DNA of 64,000 nucleotides from Sphingobium sp. OAS761 (GTDB taxonomy: Bacteria; Pseudomonadota; Alphaproteobacteria; Sphingomonadales; Sphingomonadaceae). The DNA lies in assembly GCF_024168485.1 (NCBI RefSeq), contig NZ_JALJVY010000001.1, positions 124,001-188,000 of the forward strand. Direction: 5' to 3'. The number at the start of each line of letters is the position of its first letter. Position 1 is the first letter of the stretch. The notes below the pieces were generated by a model. The model had not been told where the DNA came from. It did no database searches and was given only the letters and a program-made list of their open reading frames with translations. A program made the translations under genes and the position numbers. Shown piece by piece: positions 8,811-18,037 of this stretch.

Positions 8811-11607
8811 TGCGGCCCAGCAGGTCGGCGAGGCCGGCGAACGCATTGTTGGCAGGCGCGGGCGTGCTGCCCGGCGACTTGGGACGCGGTTGGCGGTCCG
8901 TCCGCGGCTTGCCGCCGCCGGGGCGCGGTCCGCCCGGCTTTCCGTCACGGGGGCGGTCGCCATGCGGTCGATCCGGACGGGCCTTTTGCCGGCCCCTGAA
9001 CGTCCAGTTGGTGCCGGTCGCCGGCTCCGCTTCTGGCACAGACGACGAATCGGCGCTCTCGGCCGTGTCACCGGGCGCGGCGGCATCCACGGGCGCTGCT
9101 GTCTGCGCGGGTATCGCCGGCACCTCGGCCGCAGGCTCGACTGCGGGGACATCATCACCGGTGGGCGTCGCCCGATCATCGGCTGCCGGCGGGATGGGAC
9201 GCGGCGTGATCGGGCGGAAACCGGCTGCGCGCATCATTTGCAGGAAGGATGATTCGCTGAGGCCGAGCGACACGATCTGGGGGCTGAGCGCGGTGAAGGG
9301 CTGGTTTTTCGCGATCGCCTCGTGCGCGGCACGGGCCATGCGCTCGACCATGTCGATGCGCAGCATCTGATCGCCAAAGCCCCGGAAGCCGGCGATGCGC
9401 GCGCCCATCTGTTCCGCCTTTTCTCCCATGGCGATCAGCGTGAGACCGGGGCCCGGCAGCGGGAGGCAGGGCTTGGTCAGTCGCGCGGCCTGCAACGCCG
9501 CGCGCCAACGGGCTGCGCCGGGTTTGAGCAGGCCGGGATGATAGATGTCGAGCACGCCGATATCGATGCCGGCCTTGCGCAGCAGATGGCGCTGTTCCTT
9601 GTCGAGATGCCCCAGCGCCGAATCGAGGTCGGTGCGGCCAATGACGCCGCCCGCATCGGCGAGCTGGGCGAAAACCGCACGCACGACCGGGGGGACGGCC
9701 GGATCGGTGGCGCTTTCGCCCATTTTCAGAAGGGGAAGGAGATGTTTCTGCTTCTGCCCGTCGACCCAGGTGGCGAGGCGGGCGACGACCTGTTTCTGGA
9801 CATCCTGGCCGAGCGAGAGCAGGGCGCGGTCGAGCCGGATTTCGGGCGACAGCAGGGTAGGCCCGGCGAGCAACACCGCGACGGGTGTTTCGCCCCATGC
9901 AATGCCCGGGGCCTGTCCCGCCGCATCCAGCAGCGCGAAATCCGCATCCGTCGCCGCCACCAGTTCTTCTGCCTTCACGCGCAATACCTTTCCGAGGCGC
10001 CTTTCCGCGGCCGCCAACAGCATTTTCCTGTCAGCCAGTCGCGTAGCGGGATCAACCGAGAATCGGAAGCCGTCAAGTCGGCCTATCGTCTCGCCATCCA
10101 CGCAAACCGTCCCATCCTGCTCCACGGTAACCGGCAGGTTGCTCGCGTCCTGCCCCAGATCGCGCAGCAGGACGGATGTGCGCCGGTCGACAAAACGCTG
10201 CATCAGGGCACCATGCAGCGCGTCCGACAGCTTTTCCTCCAGCGCGCGGGTGCGTTCGGCCATTTCGGCCGGATGGGCCAGCCAGTCCGGGCGATGCGCG
10301 ATGTAGGACCAGGTCCGCGCCGCCGCGATCCGGCCGGAAAGCGTGTCGACGTCGCCCTGCACCGAATCGAGTCGGGCGACCTGCTGCGCGAACCAGTCGC
10401 GCGATATGACGCCATGCCCTTCGGACAGGAAACGCCAGATGCGCAACACCATGCGGGCATGATGGTCCGCGCCGAGCTTCTGGAAATCGGGAAGGCCACA
10501 GGCGGCCCAGAGCCGTTCGACGAGCCGTTGCCCGCGCGCGCGGGCGATCACGTCATTGTCGTCGGCCAGCCGCTTGAGCACGGCGAGGTCGACCGCTTCG
10601 GGTGCGGCGCGCAGTTCGGGGCGATCCGGCCGTGCCTCCAGATCGACGATCAGATGGTCGAGACGGTCGGTGCGCGGGTTGCCGTCGCGCCAGTAGAGGG
10701 TTTCGACCGGCGGGAAGCGATGGGCCTCGATGGCCTCTATCTCCTCCGGCGTGAAAGCAGCGTCGCCATCCTCATGGCCCAGGCTGCCGAACGTGCCGTC
10801 CTTGTGATGGCGTCCGGCGCGCCCGGCGATCTGCGCCATTTCCGCGATCGTCAGGCGGCGCGTGCGGCGACCGTCGAACTTGCGGAGCGAAGCGAAGGCG
10901 ACGTGCGCTACATCGAGGTTCAGCCCCATGCCGATAGCGTCCGTGGCGACCAGATAGTCGACCTCGCCATTGAGGAACATCTGCACCTGTGCGTTGCGCG
11001 TTCGGGGGGACAGTGCCCCCATCACGACGGCTGCCCCGCCCCGGAACCGGCGCAGCATCTCCGCGACGGCGTAGACCTCCTCCGCCGAAAAGGCGACGAT
11101 GGCGGAACGCCGCGGCAGGCGGGACAGCTTCCTGGCCCCGGCATAGGTCAGGGTGGAAAAGCGGGGACGGCCAACGACCTCCACGTCGGTGACCAGCGTC
11201 TTGACCACCCGGGCGATGCTGGCCGAACCCAGGATCATCGTTTCCTCCCGCCCGCGCGCGCGCAGCAGGCGATCGGTAAAGACATGGCCGCGTTCGGGAT
11301 CGGCGCCCAGTTGCGCCTCGTCGAGTGCGACGAAGGCATGGTCGCCGCCGGTCGGCATCGATTCGGCGGTGCACAGGAAATAGCGGGCACCGGGAGGCAC
11401 GATCTTTTCCTCCCCGGTGATCAGCGCCACCTGGTGCGGCCCCTTGATCGCGACGACCCGGTCATAGACCTCGCGCGCCAGCAGGCGCAGCGGAAAGCCC
11501 ATCATGCCGCTGGAATGGCCGCACATGCGCTCGACCGCCAGGTGGGTCTTGCCCGTATTGGTAGGCCCCAGGACGGCAGTGACGGACGAGCGGGCGAAGG
11601 CAACCAT
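8803..11607 (-). CDS. Suv3-like DEAD/DEAH-box RNA helicase
   Basis: At 934 residues this is a superfamily 2 helicase of the mitochondrial Suv3 type. Motifs in order: Walker A GPTNTGKTH at residues 14-22, the DEAQ box (ALDEAQLGAD) near residue 95, SAS motif III (LGSASIARV), and motif VI QIAGRAGRH near residue 260. The middle region is helical. The C-terminal 130 or so residues are low complexity, rich in Pro, Ala, Gly, Arg and Asp, and probably disordered or RNA-binding. Suv3 unwinds RNA for degradation in mitochondria; alphaproteobacterial homologues are poorly studied. The gene heads the series that includes the S4 protein, FdxA and perhaps CarD. Confidence 0.9.
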   Translation of the reverse strand: MVAFARSSVTAVLGPTNTGKTHLAVERMCGHSSGMMGFPLRLLAREVYDRVVAIKGPHQVALITGEEKIVPPGARYFLCTAESMPTGGDHAFVALDEAQLGADPERGHVFTDRLLRARGREETMILGSASIARVVKTLVTDVEVVGRPRFSTLTYAGARKLSRLPRRSAIVAFSAEEVYAVAEMLRRFRGGAAVVMGALSPRTRNAQVQMFLNGEVDYLVATDAIGMGLNLDVAHVAFASLRKFDGRRTRRLTIAEMAQIAGRAGRHHKDGTFGSLGHEDGDAAFTPEEIEAIEAHRFPPVETLYWRDGNPRTDRLDHLIVDLEARPDRPELRAAPEAVDLAVLKRLADDNDVIARARGQRLVERLWAACGLPDFQKLGADHHARMVLRIWRFLSEGHGVISRDWFAQQVARLDSVQGDVDTLSGRIAAARTWSYIAHRPDWLAHPAEMAERTRALEEKLSDALHGALMQRFVDRRTSVLLRDLGQDASNLPVTVEQDGTVCVDGETIGRLDGFRFSVDPATRLADRKMLLAAAERRLGKVLRVKAEELVAATDADFALLDAAGQAPGIAWGETPVAVLLAGPTLLSPEIRLDRALLSLGQDVQKQVVARLATWVDGQKQKHLLPLLKMGESATDPAVPPVVRAVFAQLADAGGVIGRTDLDSALGHLDKEQRHLLRKAGIDIGVLDIYHPGLLKPGAARWRAALQAARLTKPCLPLPGPGLTLIAMGEKAEQMGARIAGFRGFGDQMLRIDMVERMARAAHEAIAKNQPFTALSPQIVSLGLSESSFLQMMRAAGFRPITPRPIPPAADDRATPTGDDVPAVEPAAEVPAIPAQTAAPVDAAAPGDTAESADSSSVPEAEPATGTNWTFRGRQKARPDRPHGDRPRDGKPGGPRPGGGKPRTDRQPRPKSPGSTPAPANNAFAGLADLLGRNG

Positions 11608-11729
11608 GGTCCGCCCTATGTCGGAGATGGGGGCGTCATCGGCAAGGAGAATCCGGGTTCCATGGTATGCGACCCGCCTGTCCGCCCGATGGCACGTTTC
11701 GTCGCATGGGCGACTCGCCCGATCCGCTC

Positions 11730-11744
11730 TTAAATTGACTTTAA
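11730..11744 (+). promoter_or_regulatory. perfect CtrA binding site (TTAA-N7-TTAA)
   Basis: The sequence reads TTAA, seven bases, TTAA, followed by C, an exact match to the consensus of the alphaproteobacterial cell-cycle regulator CtrA. TTAA words are rare in this GC-rich window. It lies in the gap between the divergent helicase and M23 peptidase genes, closer to the peptidase. Binding and direction of control are inferred. Confidence 0.7.
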
Positions 11745-11822
11745 CCCTAGGCGTTCACAACAGTGGCGACGACGCATGGGCGGGGGTCGCTCACGTCGAT
11801 AATACCCTTGGGGGTCGCGGGT

Positions 11823-13355
11823 TTGTTTCAGGAAAACCAGCTAGGGTCATCGCAGGGCGGCGCGTCGGTCTCCCTGTGGCTGGCCGATTCGCTGCGCGGA
11901 GCGGCGCCTGCGCCGCATGTGCCGGACTGGCGCACGCGCCTGCGCGAATGGGCCGACGATGTCGAACTGGTGCCCGATCTGGGCCAACGCATCGGTAGCC
12001 TGACCTGGTTCCGCGGGCTCGCCACCTGTTTCGGCCTCTGCGCCACCGCGCTCTATCTTTCCCCGGGTTTCCAGCCGGTACCCGGCGCGCCCGCACCGCT
12101 GCTGAGCGACGCGCAATTTGACGAGGTGCGTAGCCAGATGATCACGCCGCTGGCGCTGGGCGCCGACAGCGGTCATCGCATGGCGTCTACCGACGCGGTT
12201 CAGCCGCTGCGCGAAACCCCCGAACGCCCGCAGATCGAACTCAGCGCTCAGGTCGGCAGCAGCGATACGTTGGCCCGGGCGCTGTCCCGCGCCGGGATCA
12301 GCGGCAGCGACGTCGCGACAGTGGTCGGCATGCTGGGCAACGACATTGCCGGCGGCGTGAAGCCGGGCACCCGGCTGGATATCGTCCTGGGACGTCGCGC
12401 CAGCCGCGACCGGCCGCGCCCGCTCGATCACCTGGCATTTCGCGCCCGGCTCGACCTGAACGTCGCACTGAACCGGCTGGGCGGGGTGCTCTCGGTCAAG
12501 CGCATCCCCATCCGGGTCGACGATACTCCGCTTCGCATCCAGGGCGTCGTGGGCGACAGCATCTATCGCTCCGCCCGCGCGGCCGGAGCCCCGCCCAAGG
12601 CCGTGCAGGCATTCCTGCGCGTTATCGCGCAGCAGGTCGACCTGGGCTCTATCGGTGCGGGCGATCGCTATGACTTGGTGACCGAATATCGCCGTGCCGA
12701 AACCGGAGACGTCGAGGTGGGCGAACTGCTCTATGCCGGCCTGACGCGGGCGCGGGGCAAGTCGATCAATATGCTGAAATGGACCAATGACGGTCGCACC
12801 GAATGGTTCGAGGCATCGGGCGTGGGCGAACGCCGTGGCGTCCTGTCGGCGCCGGTCGCCGGACGCATGTCGTCGGGTTTCGGGATGCGGCGCCATCCGA
12901 TCCTGGGCTATACGCGAATGCATGCCGGCATCGATTTCGCCGCGCGCTACGGATCGCCCATCTATGCGGTGACCGACGGTGTCGTCAGCTATGCCGGGCG
13001 CCATGGCGGCCATGGCAATTATGTCCGCATCCAGCACAGCAACGGTCTTGCGACGGGCTATGCCCATATGAGCCGGATTGCGGCGGCGCCGGGCCAGCGC
13101 GTGCGGCAGGGACAGGTGATCGGCTATGTCGGGTCGACGGGCCTGTCGACAGGCCCGCATCTGCACTATGAGCTCTATCGCAACGGAGCCACGGTCAATC
13201 CGCTGTCGGTCAAATTCACTACCACGGCCCAGCTTGCCGGACGCGAACTGGCGGCGTTCCGGGCGCGACTGGCGCAGTATCAGAGCCTGCGCGTTGGATT
13301 GCACGAAGATGTGCGGCAGGCCGATGCCGCGAGCGTCCCGGCGCGCGGCAAATAA
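11823..13355 (+). CDS. M23 family metallopeptidase (LytM-type peptidoglycan hydrolase)
   Basis: The protein has an N-terminal cytoplasmic part, one membrane helix (GLATCFGLCATALYL), an OapA/LysM-like region with QVGSSDTLARALSRAGI, and a C-terminal M23 zinc endopeptidase domain. Zinc and catalytic residues are visible in HAGIDFAA and HLHYELY, and the domain opens with SGFGMRRHPILGYTRMHAG. It should cut or regulate cutting of peptide cross-bridges in the cell wall. The start is uncertain: TTG at 11823 (FQENQLGSS follows) has a G-rich site upstream, while GTG at 11763 would lie only 19 bases after the CtrA site and leave little room for a promoter. Confidence 0.85.
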   Translation: MFQENQLGSSQGGASVSLWLADSLRGAAPAPHVPDWRTRLREWADDVELVPDLGQRIGSLTWFRGLATCFGLCATALYLSPGFQPVPGAPAPLLSDAQFDEVRSQMITPLALGADSGHRMASTDAVQPLRETPERPQIELSAQVGSSDTLARALSRAGISGSDVATVVGMLGNDIAGGVKPGTRLDIVLGRRASRDRPRPLDHLAFRARLDLNVALNRLGGVLSVKRIPIRVDDTPLRIQGVVGDSIYRSARAAGAPPKAVQAFLRVIAQQVDLGSIGAGDRYDLVTEYRRAETGDVEVGELLYAGLTRARGKSINMLKWTNDGRTEWFEASGVGERRGVLSAPVAGRMSSGFGMRRHPILGYTRMHAGIDFAARYGSPIYAVTDGVVSYAGRHGGHGNYVRIQHSNGLATGYAHMSRIAAAPGQRVRQGQVIGYVGSTGLSTGPHLHYELYRNGATVNPLSVKFTTTAQLAGRELAAFRARLAQYQSLRVGLHEDVRQADAASVPARGK

Positions 13356-13395
13356 GACGCTTTGCCGCGTCCTGCCGCTCGGCTAACGGGCGGCG

Positions 13396-14205
13396 ATGAC
13401 CTTCACTGCTCCGGCCGGAGTCACGGCCATCCTGCTCGCGGGCGCGCGGCCCGTTCCCGATCCGCTGGCGGTCGCCGCCGGCGTGCCGGTCAAGCCGCTG
13501 GCGCCGGTCGCAGGGGCGCCGATGATCGCTTATCCCGCTCGCGCGCTGCTCGACCATCCGGCCGTTGCCGACGTCGTCGTCCTGACCCAGCGCGCCGATG
13601 CCTTCGCCGCCGACCCGGCAACCGCCTGGATGGCGACGGAACCGCGCATCCGGTTCGAACGCAGCGGGCAAGGGATCGCGACGTCGCTGCTGGCGCTGAT
13701 GGACCGGGAGGATCTGCGTTATCCGCTGTTGCTGACCACAGCCGACCATGTGCTGCTGAACGGGGCGATGCTGGACCAGGTGATGGACGAGGCGGCCGGG
13801 GCGGACATCGCCGTCGCCATGGTGGAGCGCGCGACATTGCTGGCGCGCTATCCCGGATCGCGCCGCACCTGGCTGAAATTTCGCGACGGCTGGTGGTCGG
13901 GAGCCAATATTTTCTGGATCGGCGGTCCGGCCGCGCGGCAGGCGATCGCCCTGTGGCAGGAGGTCGAGCAGGACCGCAAGAAGGGGTGGAAGATCCTGTC
14001 GGTGTTCGGACCGCTGGCGCTTGCCGGGGCAATGCTGCGCATCCTGACTCTGCGCGGCGGCATGGCCAGGATCGGGCGGCGCATGGGTCTGGACGCGCGT
14101 CTGGTTGCCATGCGCCAGCCCGAAGCGTGCATCGATGCCGACAAGGTGTCCGACGTGGAGACGATCGAGGCGATATTGACCGAGCGGGCGCGGGATCAGG
14201 ATTGA
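13396..14205 (+). CDS. NTP transferase domain protein (MobA-like nucleotidyltransferase fold)
   Basis: The 269-residue product has the GT-A/MobA-like layout: an N-terminal nucleotide-binding loop (AILLAGARPVPDP), VKPLAPVAGAPMI as in sugar-phosphate and molybdopterin nucleotidyltransferases, the metal-binding LLTTADHVLL near residue 118, and DVETIEAI at the end. The substrate cannot be assigned. Its 3' end overlaps the convergent dipeptidase gene by 10 bases. It follows the M23 gene by 40 bp and may be co-transcribed with it. Confidence 0.75.
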   Translation: MTFTAPAGVTAILLAGARPVPDPLAVAAGVPVKPLAPVAGAPMIAYPARALLDHPAVADVVVLTQRADAFAADPATAWMATEPRIRFERSGQGIATSLLALMDREDLRYPLLLTTADHVLLNGAMLDQVMDEAAGADIAVAMVERATLLARYPGSRRTWLKFRDGWWSGANIFWIGGPAARQAIALWQEVEQDRKKGWKILSVFGPLALAGAMLRILTLRGGMARIGRRMGLDARLVAMRQPEACIDADKVSDVETIEAILTERARDQD

Positions 14206-15458
14206 GGCGGCGGAACCGCGCTGCCCGGCGGTTCGTCCCGCATGGTCGCTGCCGTCCGTTCCGCCGTCGCCATCACGCGCAACATGTTTTCGCCCGCCAG
14301 CCGGGCGATGTCGGTGTCGCTCCATCCCCTGCGCATGAGTTCGGCGAGCAGCGCGGGATAGGTCTCCACGCCGCCCAATCCTTGCGGCAGCGCGCCGACA
14401 CCGTCGAAATCGCTGCCGATGCCGACATGGTCGATCCCCGCCACCTTGACGATATGATCGATATGGTCCGCGACCTGGGCGATGGTCACGATCGGTTCGG
14501 GATGCGCCTTTTCCCAGGCTGCGAGCGCGATGGCCGCGCCTTGGGGATCGCCGATATGCAGCCCGCCGAAGGGCGGTGCGTTGTTGCGGGCGATCTCGGC
14601 GCTGCGATCCGCGCCCCAGACGCGGCGTTCCTCCGACACATATTGCGCGGCGAAGTTGACCATCACGATCCCGCCGTTGCGCGCGACCTCCTTCAACACC
14701 TCGTCCGACACATTGCGAGGCGTGTCGCACAGGGCGCGGGCGTTGGAATGGGAGAAGATAACCGGTGCGCGGGTGACGCGCAGCGCGTCCAGCATCGTCG
14801 CTTCGCTGACATGGCTGAGGTCGACCAGCATGCCGAGACGGTTGAGTTCATGGACGACCGCTTCGCCAAAGGGCGTCAGTCCGTCATGTTGCGGGTTGTC
14901 GGTAGCGCTGTCGGCCCATGCGATCGTGCGACTGTGCGTCAGCGTCAGATAGGCGGCGCCCAGGTTCCGATAGGCGCGCAGCACGGCGAGGCTGCCGTCG
15001 ATCTGGCCTCCGCCTTCCACCCCGATCATCGACCCGATCCGGCCTGCCTTGTGCGCCGCGCGCAGTTCGGCGGCGGTACGAACCAGCAGGAAATGCCCCG
15101 GATAACGTGCCGCAAGAGCGTGGACGAGACCGATCTGGTCGAGCGTTTCCTTGACCTGCTGCACCTGCGGCAGGTCGGCCGATACCCAGACCGACCAGAA
15201 TTGTCCCCCGACGCCGCCCGCATGCAGACGGGCTATATCGGTATGGAACCGTGCCGGGTCGAGATGGGTCAGGTCGATGGTCCAGCGCGCGTCCTTTTCC
15301 TTCTCGGCCAGCGCTTCGGGCCAGTCGTTATGCCCGTCTACAAGCGGCGTCGCCTTCAGGATGCGGACGATGCGCGCCTGATAGGCATCCGTTGCGGCGT
15401 GGGCGGGGAGGGGGCCGAGAAGGGCGAGAAGCAGCGTCGGCAGGGTCGGTCGGATCAT
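14196..15458 (-). CDS. membrane-type dipeptidase (peptidase family M19), exported
   Basis: The product is 420 residues with a signal peptide (LLLALLGPLPAHAA). Family M19 binuclear zinc residues are seen in VDGHNDWPEAL, in the bridging glutamate IGVEGGGQI, and in VDLSHVSE, IFSHSNAR and VGIGSDFDG. Such enzymes hydrolyse dipeptides, some with D-amino acids, in the periplasm. The ATG at 15458 gives a clean signal peptide; a start 36 bases earlier would spoil it. The gene stands alone on this strand. Confidence 0.9.
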   Translation of the reverse strand: MIRPTLPTLLLALLGPLPAHAATDAYQARIVRILKATPLVDGHNDWPEALAEKEKDARWTIDLTHLDPARFHTDIARLHAGGVGGQFWSVWVSADLPQVQQVKETLDQIGLVHALAARYPGHFLLVRTAAELRAAHKAGRIGSMIGVEGGGQIDGSLAVLRAYRNLGAAYLTLTHSRTIAWADSATDNPQHDGLTPFGEAVVHELNRLGMLVDLSHVSEATMLDALRVTRAPVIFSHSNARALCDTPRNVSDEVLKEVARNGGIVMVNFAAQYVSEERRVWGADRSAEIARNNAPPFGGLHIGDPQGAAIALAAWEKAHPEPIVTIAQVADHIDHIVKVAGIDHVGIGSDFDGVGALPQGLGGVETYPALLAELMRRGWSDTDIARLAGENMLRVMATAERTAATMRDEPPGSAVPPPQS

Positions 15459-15674
15459 GGGCAGGCAGCGTAGGCTGCTGCCGGGACGAGTCAACGCGCC
15501 GGCGCGTCGCCGCCGGACAGGATGCGGCCGGATCGCCGGCGCCGGGCAGGCGCGGCGAAGATGGCGCCTGCCGCTGCGCGGCTGCCCCGCACGACCAGCA
15601 CGATCCGGTCGAATCGGGCGTGTCGCTTATGGGCTGTTCGCCGCGTCCGGCTCTGCTACATCCTTCCCTTGGTG

Positions 15675-16412
15675 ATGATCGATCCATTGATCCTGCTACA
15701 GGCCTATTCCATCGGCGTCTTTCCCATGTCGGACGACCGCGATGCGGCGGAAATATACTGGGTCGAACCTAAATTGCGGGCGATTCTGCCGCTGGACGGT
15801 TTCCATCTGTCACGGTCGCTGGGGAAACTGCTGCGCCGGGAGCGGTTCCGCGTCACGGCCAACCGTGCCTTCGCCGAGATATTGACACTATGTGCCGAGG
15901 CGGCGGCGGATCGCCCGACGACGTGGATCAACCACGAGATCGAGCGCGCCTATCGCGATCTGCACGCGCGCGGCTTTGCCCATTCGGTCGAGGTGTGGGA
16001 CGGGGACGATCTGGTCGGCGGCCTCTACGGCGTCAGCCTGGGACGCGCCTTCTTCGGCGAAAGCATGGTGTCGCGTCGGCCCGATGCGTCCAAGGTGGCG
16101 CTGGCGTGGCTGGTGGCGCGGCTGCGTTTCGCCGGCTTCACCCTGCTGGATTGCCAGTTCATGACCGACCATCTGCGATCAATGGGCGCGATCGAGATCG
16201 ACCAGCGCGACTATCTTCAGTTGCTGGGGGTTGCGGTCGAGGGTGTGGCGCTGGGCGGGGGAGCCGATGTGGTGGCGCCGGGTTGCGGCGCGCCGACGGA
16301 GCGGGCTTTCGCGCCGCTGGCCGGTTCCGATGCGCCCTTGCCGTCCAGCGTGACGGTTTCGGGGCCGGTTTCCGGCCATTCCATCGCGCAGCTCTTGACC
16401 CAGACGTCATAA
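15675..16412 (+). CDS. aat: leucyl/phenylalanyl-tRNA-protein transferase
   Basis: Aat transfers Leu or Phe from tRNA to N-terminal Arg or Lys of proteins, marking them for ClpAP (N-end rule). The 245-residue product starts at MIDPLILLQAYSIGVFPM and shows the family core: YWVEPKLRAILPLDGFH, TWINHEIERAYRDLH, GVSLGRAFFGESMVS and LDCQFMTDHLRSMGA. The C-terminus ends IAQLLTQTS. The last 196 bases overlap the convergent DUF2155 gene. In many alphaproteobacteria aat lies next to accC; here it is about 8.4 kb away and on the opposite strand. Confidence 0.92.
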   Translation: MIDPLILLQAYSIGVFPMSDDRDAAEIYWVEPKLRAILPLDGFHLSRSLGKLLRRERFRVTANRAFAEILTLCAEAAADRPTTWINHEIERAYRDLHARGFAHSVEVWDGDDLVGGLYGVSLGRAFFGESMVSRRPDASKVALAWLVARLRFAGFTLLDCQFMTDHLRSMGAIEIDQRDYLQLLGVAVEGVALGGGADVVAPGCGAPTERAFAPLAGSDAPLPSSVTVSGPVSGHSIAQLLTQTS

Positions 16413-16867
16413 ATCGGGTGCTGTACGACATTGCGGTCGGGACGGTCGCGGAACAGCCAGCCGGAAAAGTTGCGGCGCCATTTGCCGTCGGCGCTGCTGC
16501 GGACGTCAAGCTGCACGAAGGCGCCGGTTTCCTGGACATTTTCCCAGGGTGCCGTCGTTTCGCAGGCCTGGAGCCGGACGATGGCGTCGCCGATGCGCAA
16601 TGCTTCGCCGGGCTTCATGGTAAGATCGCGGGTCAACCCGTTCCGCTTGTTCAGCAGGCCCAGCACCGCCGTGCGTTTCGCCATCGGCGTGCCGGGCAGG
16701 GTTTCGTTCCCGGCGGTCCGTATCGGCGCGGTGTCCACCCTGACGGGGCCGGTCTGATTCGCTTGCGGCAGTTCATTGTCCCCGCACGCCGCCAGGGACA
16801 GCGCCGCCAGGCCGGCAATCGCATATCGCAGGATCGGCGGAACGTGTCCCGCCGCGGGGTGTGTCAT
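16217..16867 (-). CDS. DUF2155 domain lipoprotein
   Basis: The 216-residue product has a lipoprotein signal with lipobox LAAC (Cys28), then the DUF2155 core: AVLGLLNKRNGLTRDLTMKPGE, RLQACETTAPWE, FSGWLFRDRP and the terminal HPIYDVWVKSC. The C-terminal 40 or so residues are low complexity (Ser, Pro, Ala, Thr) and are encoded antiparallel to the end of aat. DUF2155 proteins are alphaproteobacterial, usually next to the NDUFA12 gene, and have no proven function. The ATG at 16867 overlaps the NDUFA12 stop by 4 bases (ATGA), so the two are translationally coupled. Confidence 0.88.
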   Translation of the reverse strand: MTHPAAGHVPPILRYAIAGLAALSLAACGDNELPQANQTGPVRVDTAPIRTAGNETLPGTPMAKRTAVLGLLNKRNGLTRDLTMKPGEALRIGDAIVRLQACETTAPWENVQETGAFVQLDVRSSADGKWRRNFSGWLFRDRPDRNVVQHPIYDVWVKSCAMEWPETGPETVTLDGKGASEPASGAKARSVGAPQPGATTSAPPPSATPSTATPSN

Positions 16868-17262
16868 GATGCGTCGGGGCTCCACGCCTCATAATCGCCC
16901 GTCGCACGCTGGCGCACGCCGCCTTTTTCCAAGGCGCCCGAAGGACGATAGGCATTGGCGGTGCCGGTCGCATTGGGGGTATATTCCCGCTCCCAGATGC
17001 GGGGCGGCGGCAGGAAGCTTTCCGGTGCCCCTTCGATCGAGTGGTGCAGCCAGCCATGCCATTCGGCGGGAACGCGGCTCGCATCGTTACGCCCGTTATA
17101 GATGACCCAGCGTCGGGCACGGCCCATGACGTCGGTGCCGCCTTCATAATAGATGTTGCCCTGATGATCCTCGCCGACCTTGCTGCCCTTGCGGGCGGTG
17201 AACAGCGAGGTGCCGATGGTCGCGCCATCCCACCAGGTGAAGATCTTGCCGAGGAGTCCCAT
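16864..17262 (-). CDS. NADH:ubiquinone oxidoreductase accessory subunit NDUFA12
   Basis: This 132-residue protein is the bacterial counterpart of the 17.2-kDa mitochondrial complex I subunit. The start MGLLGKIFTWWDGATIGT, the core VGEDHQGNIYYE, RWVIYNG and SRVPAEWHGWLHH, and the end YEAWSP are family hallmarks. It is a supernumerary subunit found in alphaproteobacteria and mitochondria. The ATG at 17262 is used because it begins the conserved N-terminus. It precedes the DUF2155 gene with a 4-base overlap. Confidence 0.93.
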   Translation of the reverse strand: MGLLGKIFTWWDGATIGTSLFTARKGSKVGEDHQGNIYYEGGTDVMGRARRWVIYNGRNDASRVPAEWHGWLHHSIEGAPESFLPPPRIWEREYTPNATGTANAYRPSGALEKGGVRQRATGDYEAWSPDAS

Positions 17263-17313
17263 GGGGCAAGGCACTTAGCCGTTGCCGCAGGTGTGGGCAA
17301 GGCGGATATGGCC

Positions 17314-17838
17314 TCAGTCGCTGCCGCCGGGGCAGAAATTAAGGTCGCCGCTCGATGGTGCGCCCGGGACGGCGCAGGCCCCCCATGCGACGCGGTCGCC
17401 TTCCCCGATGCCCAGGGCGGCGGCGCGCCCGCCCGCCAGTTCCAGCACCGCCGCGACCGGGACGCCCGCCGACACGGGTTCACGCGAATAGGGCGCCACA
17501 TTGGCCCCGATGAACGCGATGCTGCCATCCGTGTGAATGAACAGCATGTCCAGCGGGATCACCGTGTTCTTCATCCAGAAACTGGCGGTACGCGGCGGGT
17601 CCATCGGGAACAGCATGCCACCGTCCGGCGCCAGTTGCTTGCGGAACATAAGGCCACGTTCCTGCTCGGCCTCCGTGCGGGCGACCTCGACGTCGAATCG
17701 GTGCCGGCCGGTCGCAGTGCGAATGACCACGGGCAATGTCGTCACGGCGCGGGGCTGCGCGCTGTTGTCGGCGGCCGGTTGCGGGCTGGAGCAGGCGGTC
17801 AGCAGGCCGAGCGCGATTAGGGCGAGGGAATGGTGCAT
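17314..17838 (-). CDS. DUF192 family lipoprotein
   Basis: The 174-residue product begins with a lipoprotein signal (lipobox LTAC, Cys16) followed by the DUF192 fold: VEVARTEAEQERGLMFRK, GMLFPMDPP, SFWMKNTVIPLDMLFI, and the C-terminal VLELAGGRAAALGIGEGD. The WMKNT phrase is the family mark. The function is unknown. The ATG at 17838 was chosen for its signal peptide. It lies 51 bp upstream of NDUFA12 on the same strand. The 199-bp gap behind it (17839-18037) shows nothing I can name. Confidence 0.87.
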   Translation of the reverse strand: MHHSLALIALGLLTACSSPQPAADNSAQPRAVTTLPVVIRTATGRHRFDVEVARTEAEQERGLMFRKQLAPDGGMLFPMDPPRTASFWMKNTVIPLDMLFIHTDGSIAFIGANVAPYSREPVSAGVPVAAVLELAGGRAAALGIGEGDRVAWGACAVPGAPSSGDLNFCPGGSD

Positions 17839-18037
17839 GCGGCCATGCCTAACGGGATTTTTCGTGCAAGGGGAGGGGGACGGGACGCAGGCGCGCCATC
17901 GACCTGCAAAAGCGCGCAACACAAGTGTATGGCGCTGGCGGCATAGCCCGATCATCGGAGCCATTTCCTTGCCGCCGCGAATTTTGCGCACGCGAGAGGG
18001 AATGTCGCGGCACATGCAGGCCGCCCTCCGGCCCGGT

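Noticed and set aside
9322..11733. An 803-codon open frame on the plus strand opposite the helicase gene
   Set aside because: The minus strand has all helicase motifs in order; the plus-strand product has no fold signature and is a GC-bias shadow.
11847..13304. A 485-codon open frame on the minus strand opposite the M23 peptidase
   Set aside because: The plus strand carries the M23 metal motifs; the minus product is a shadow.
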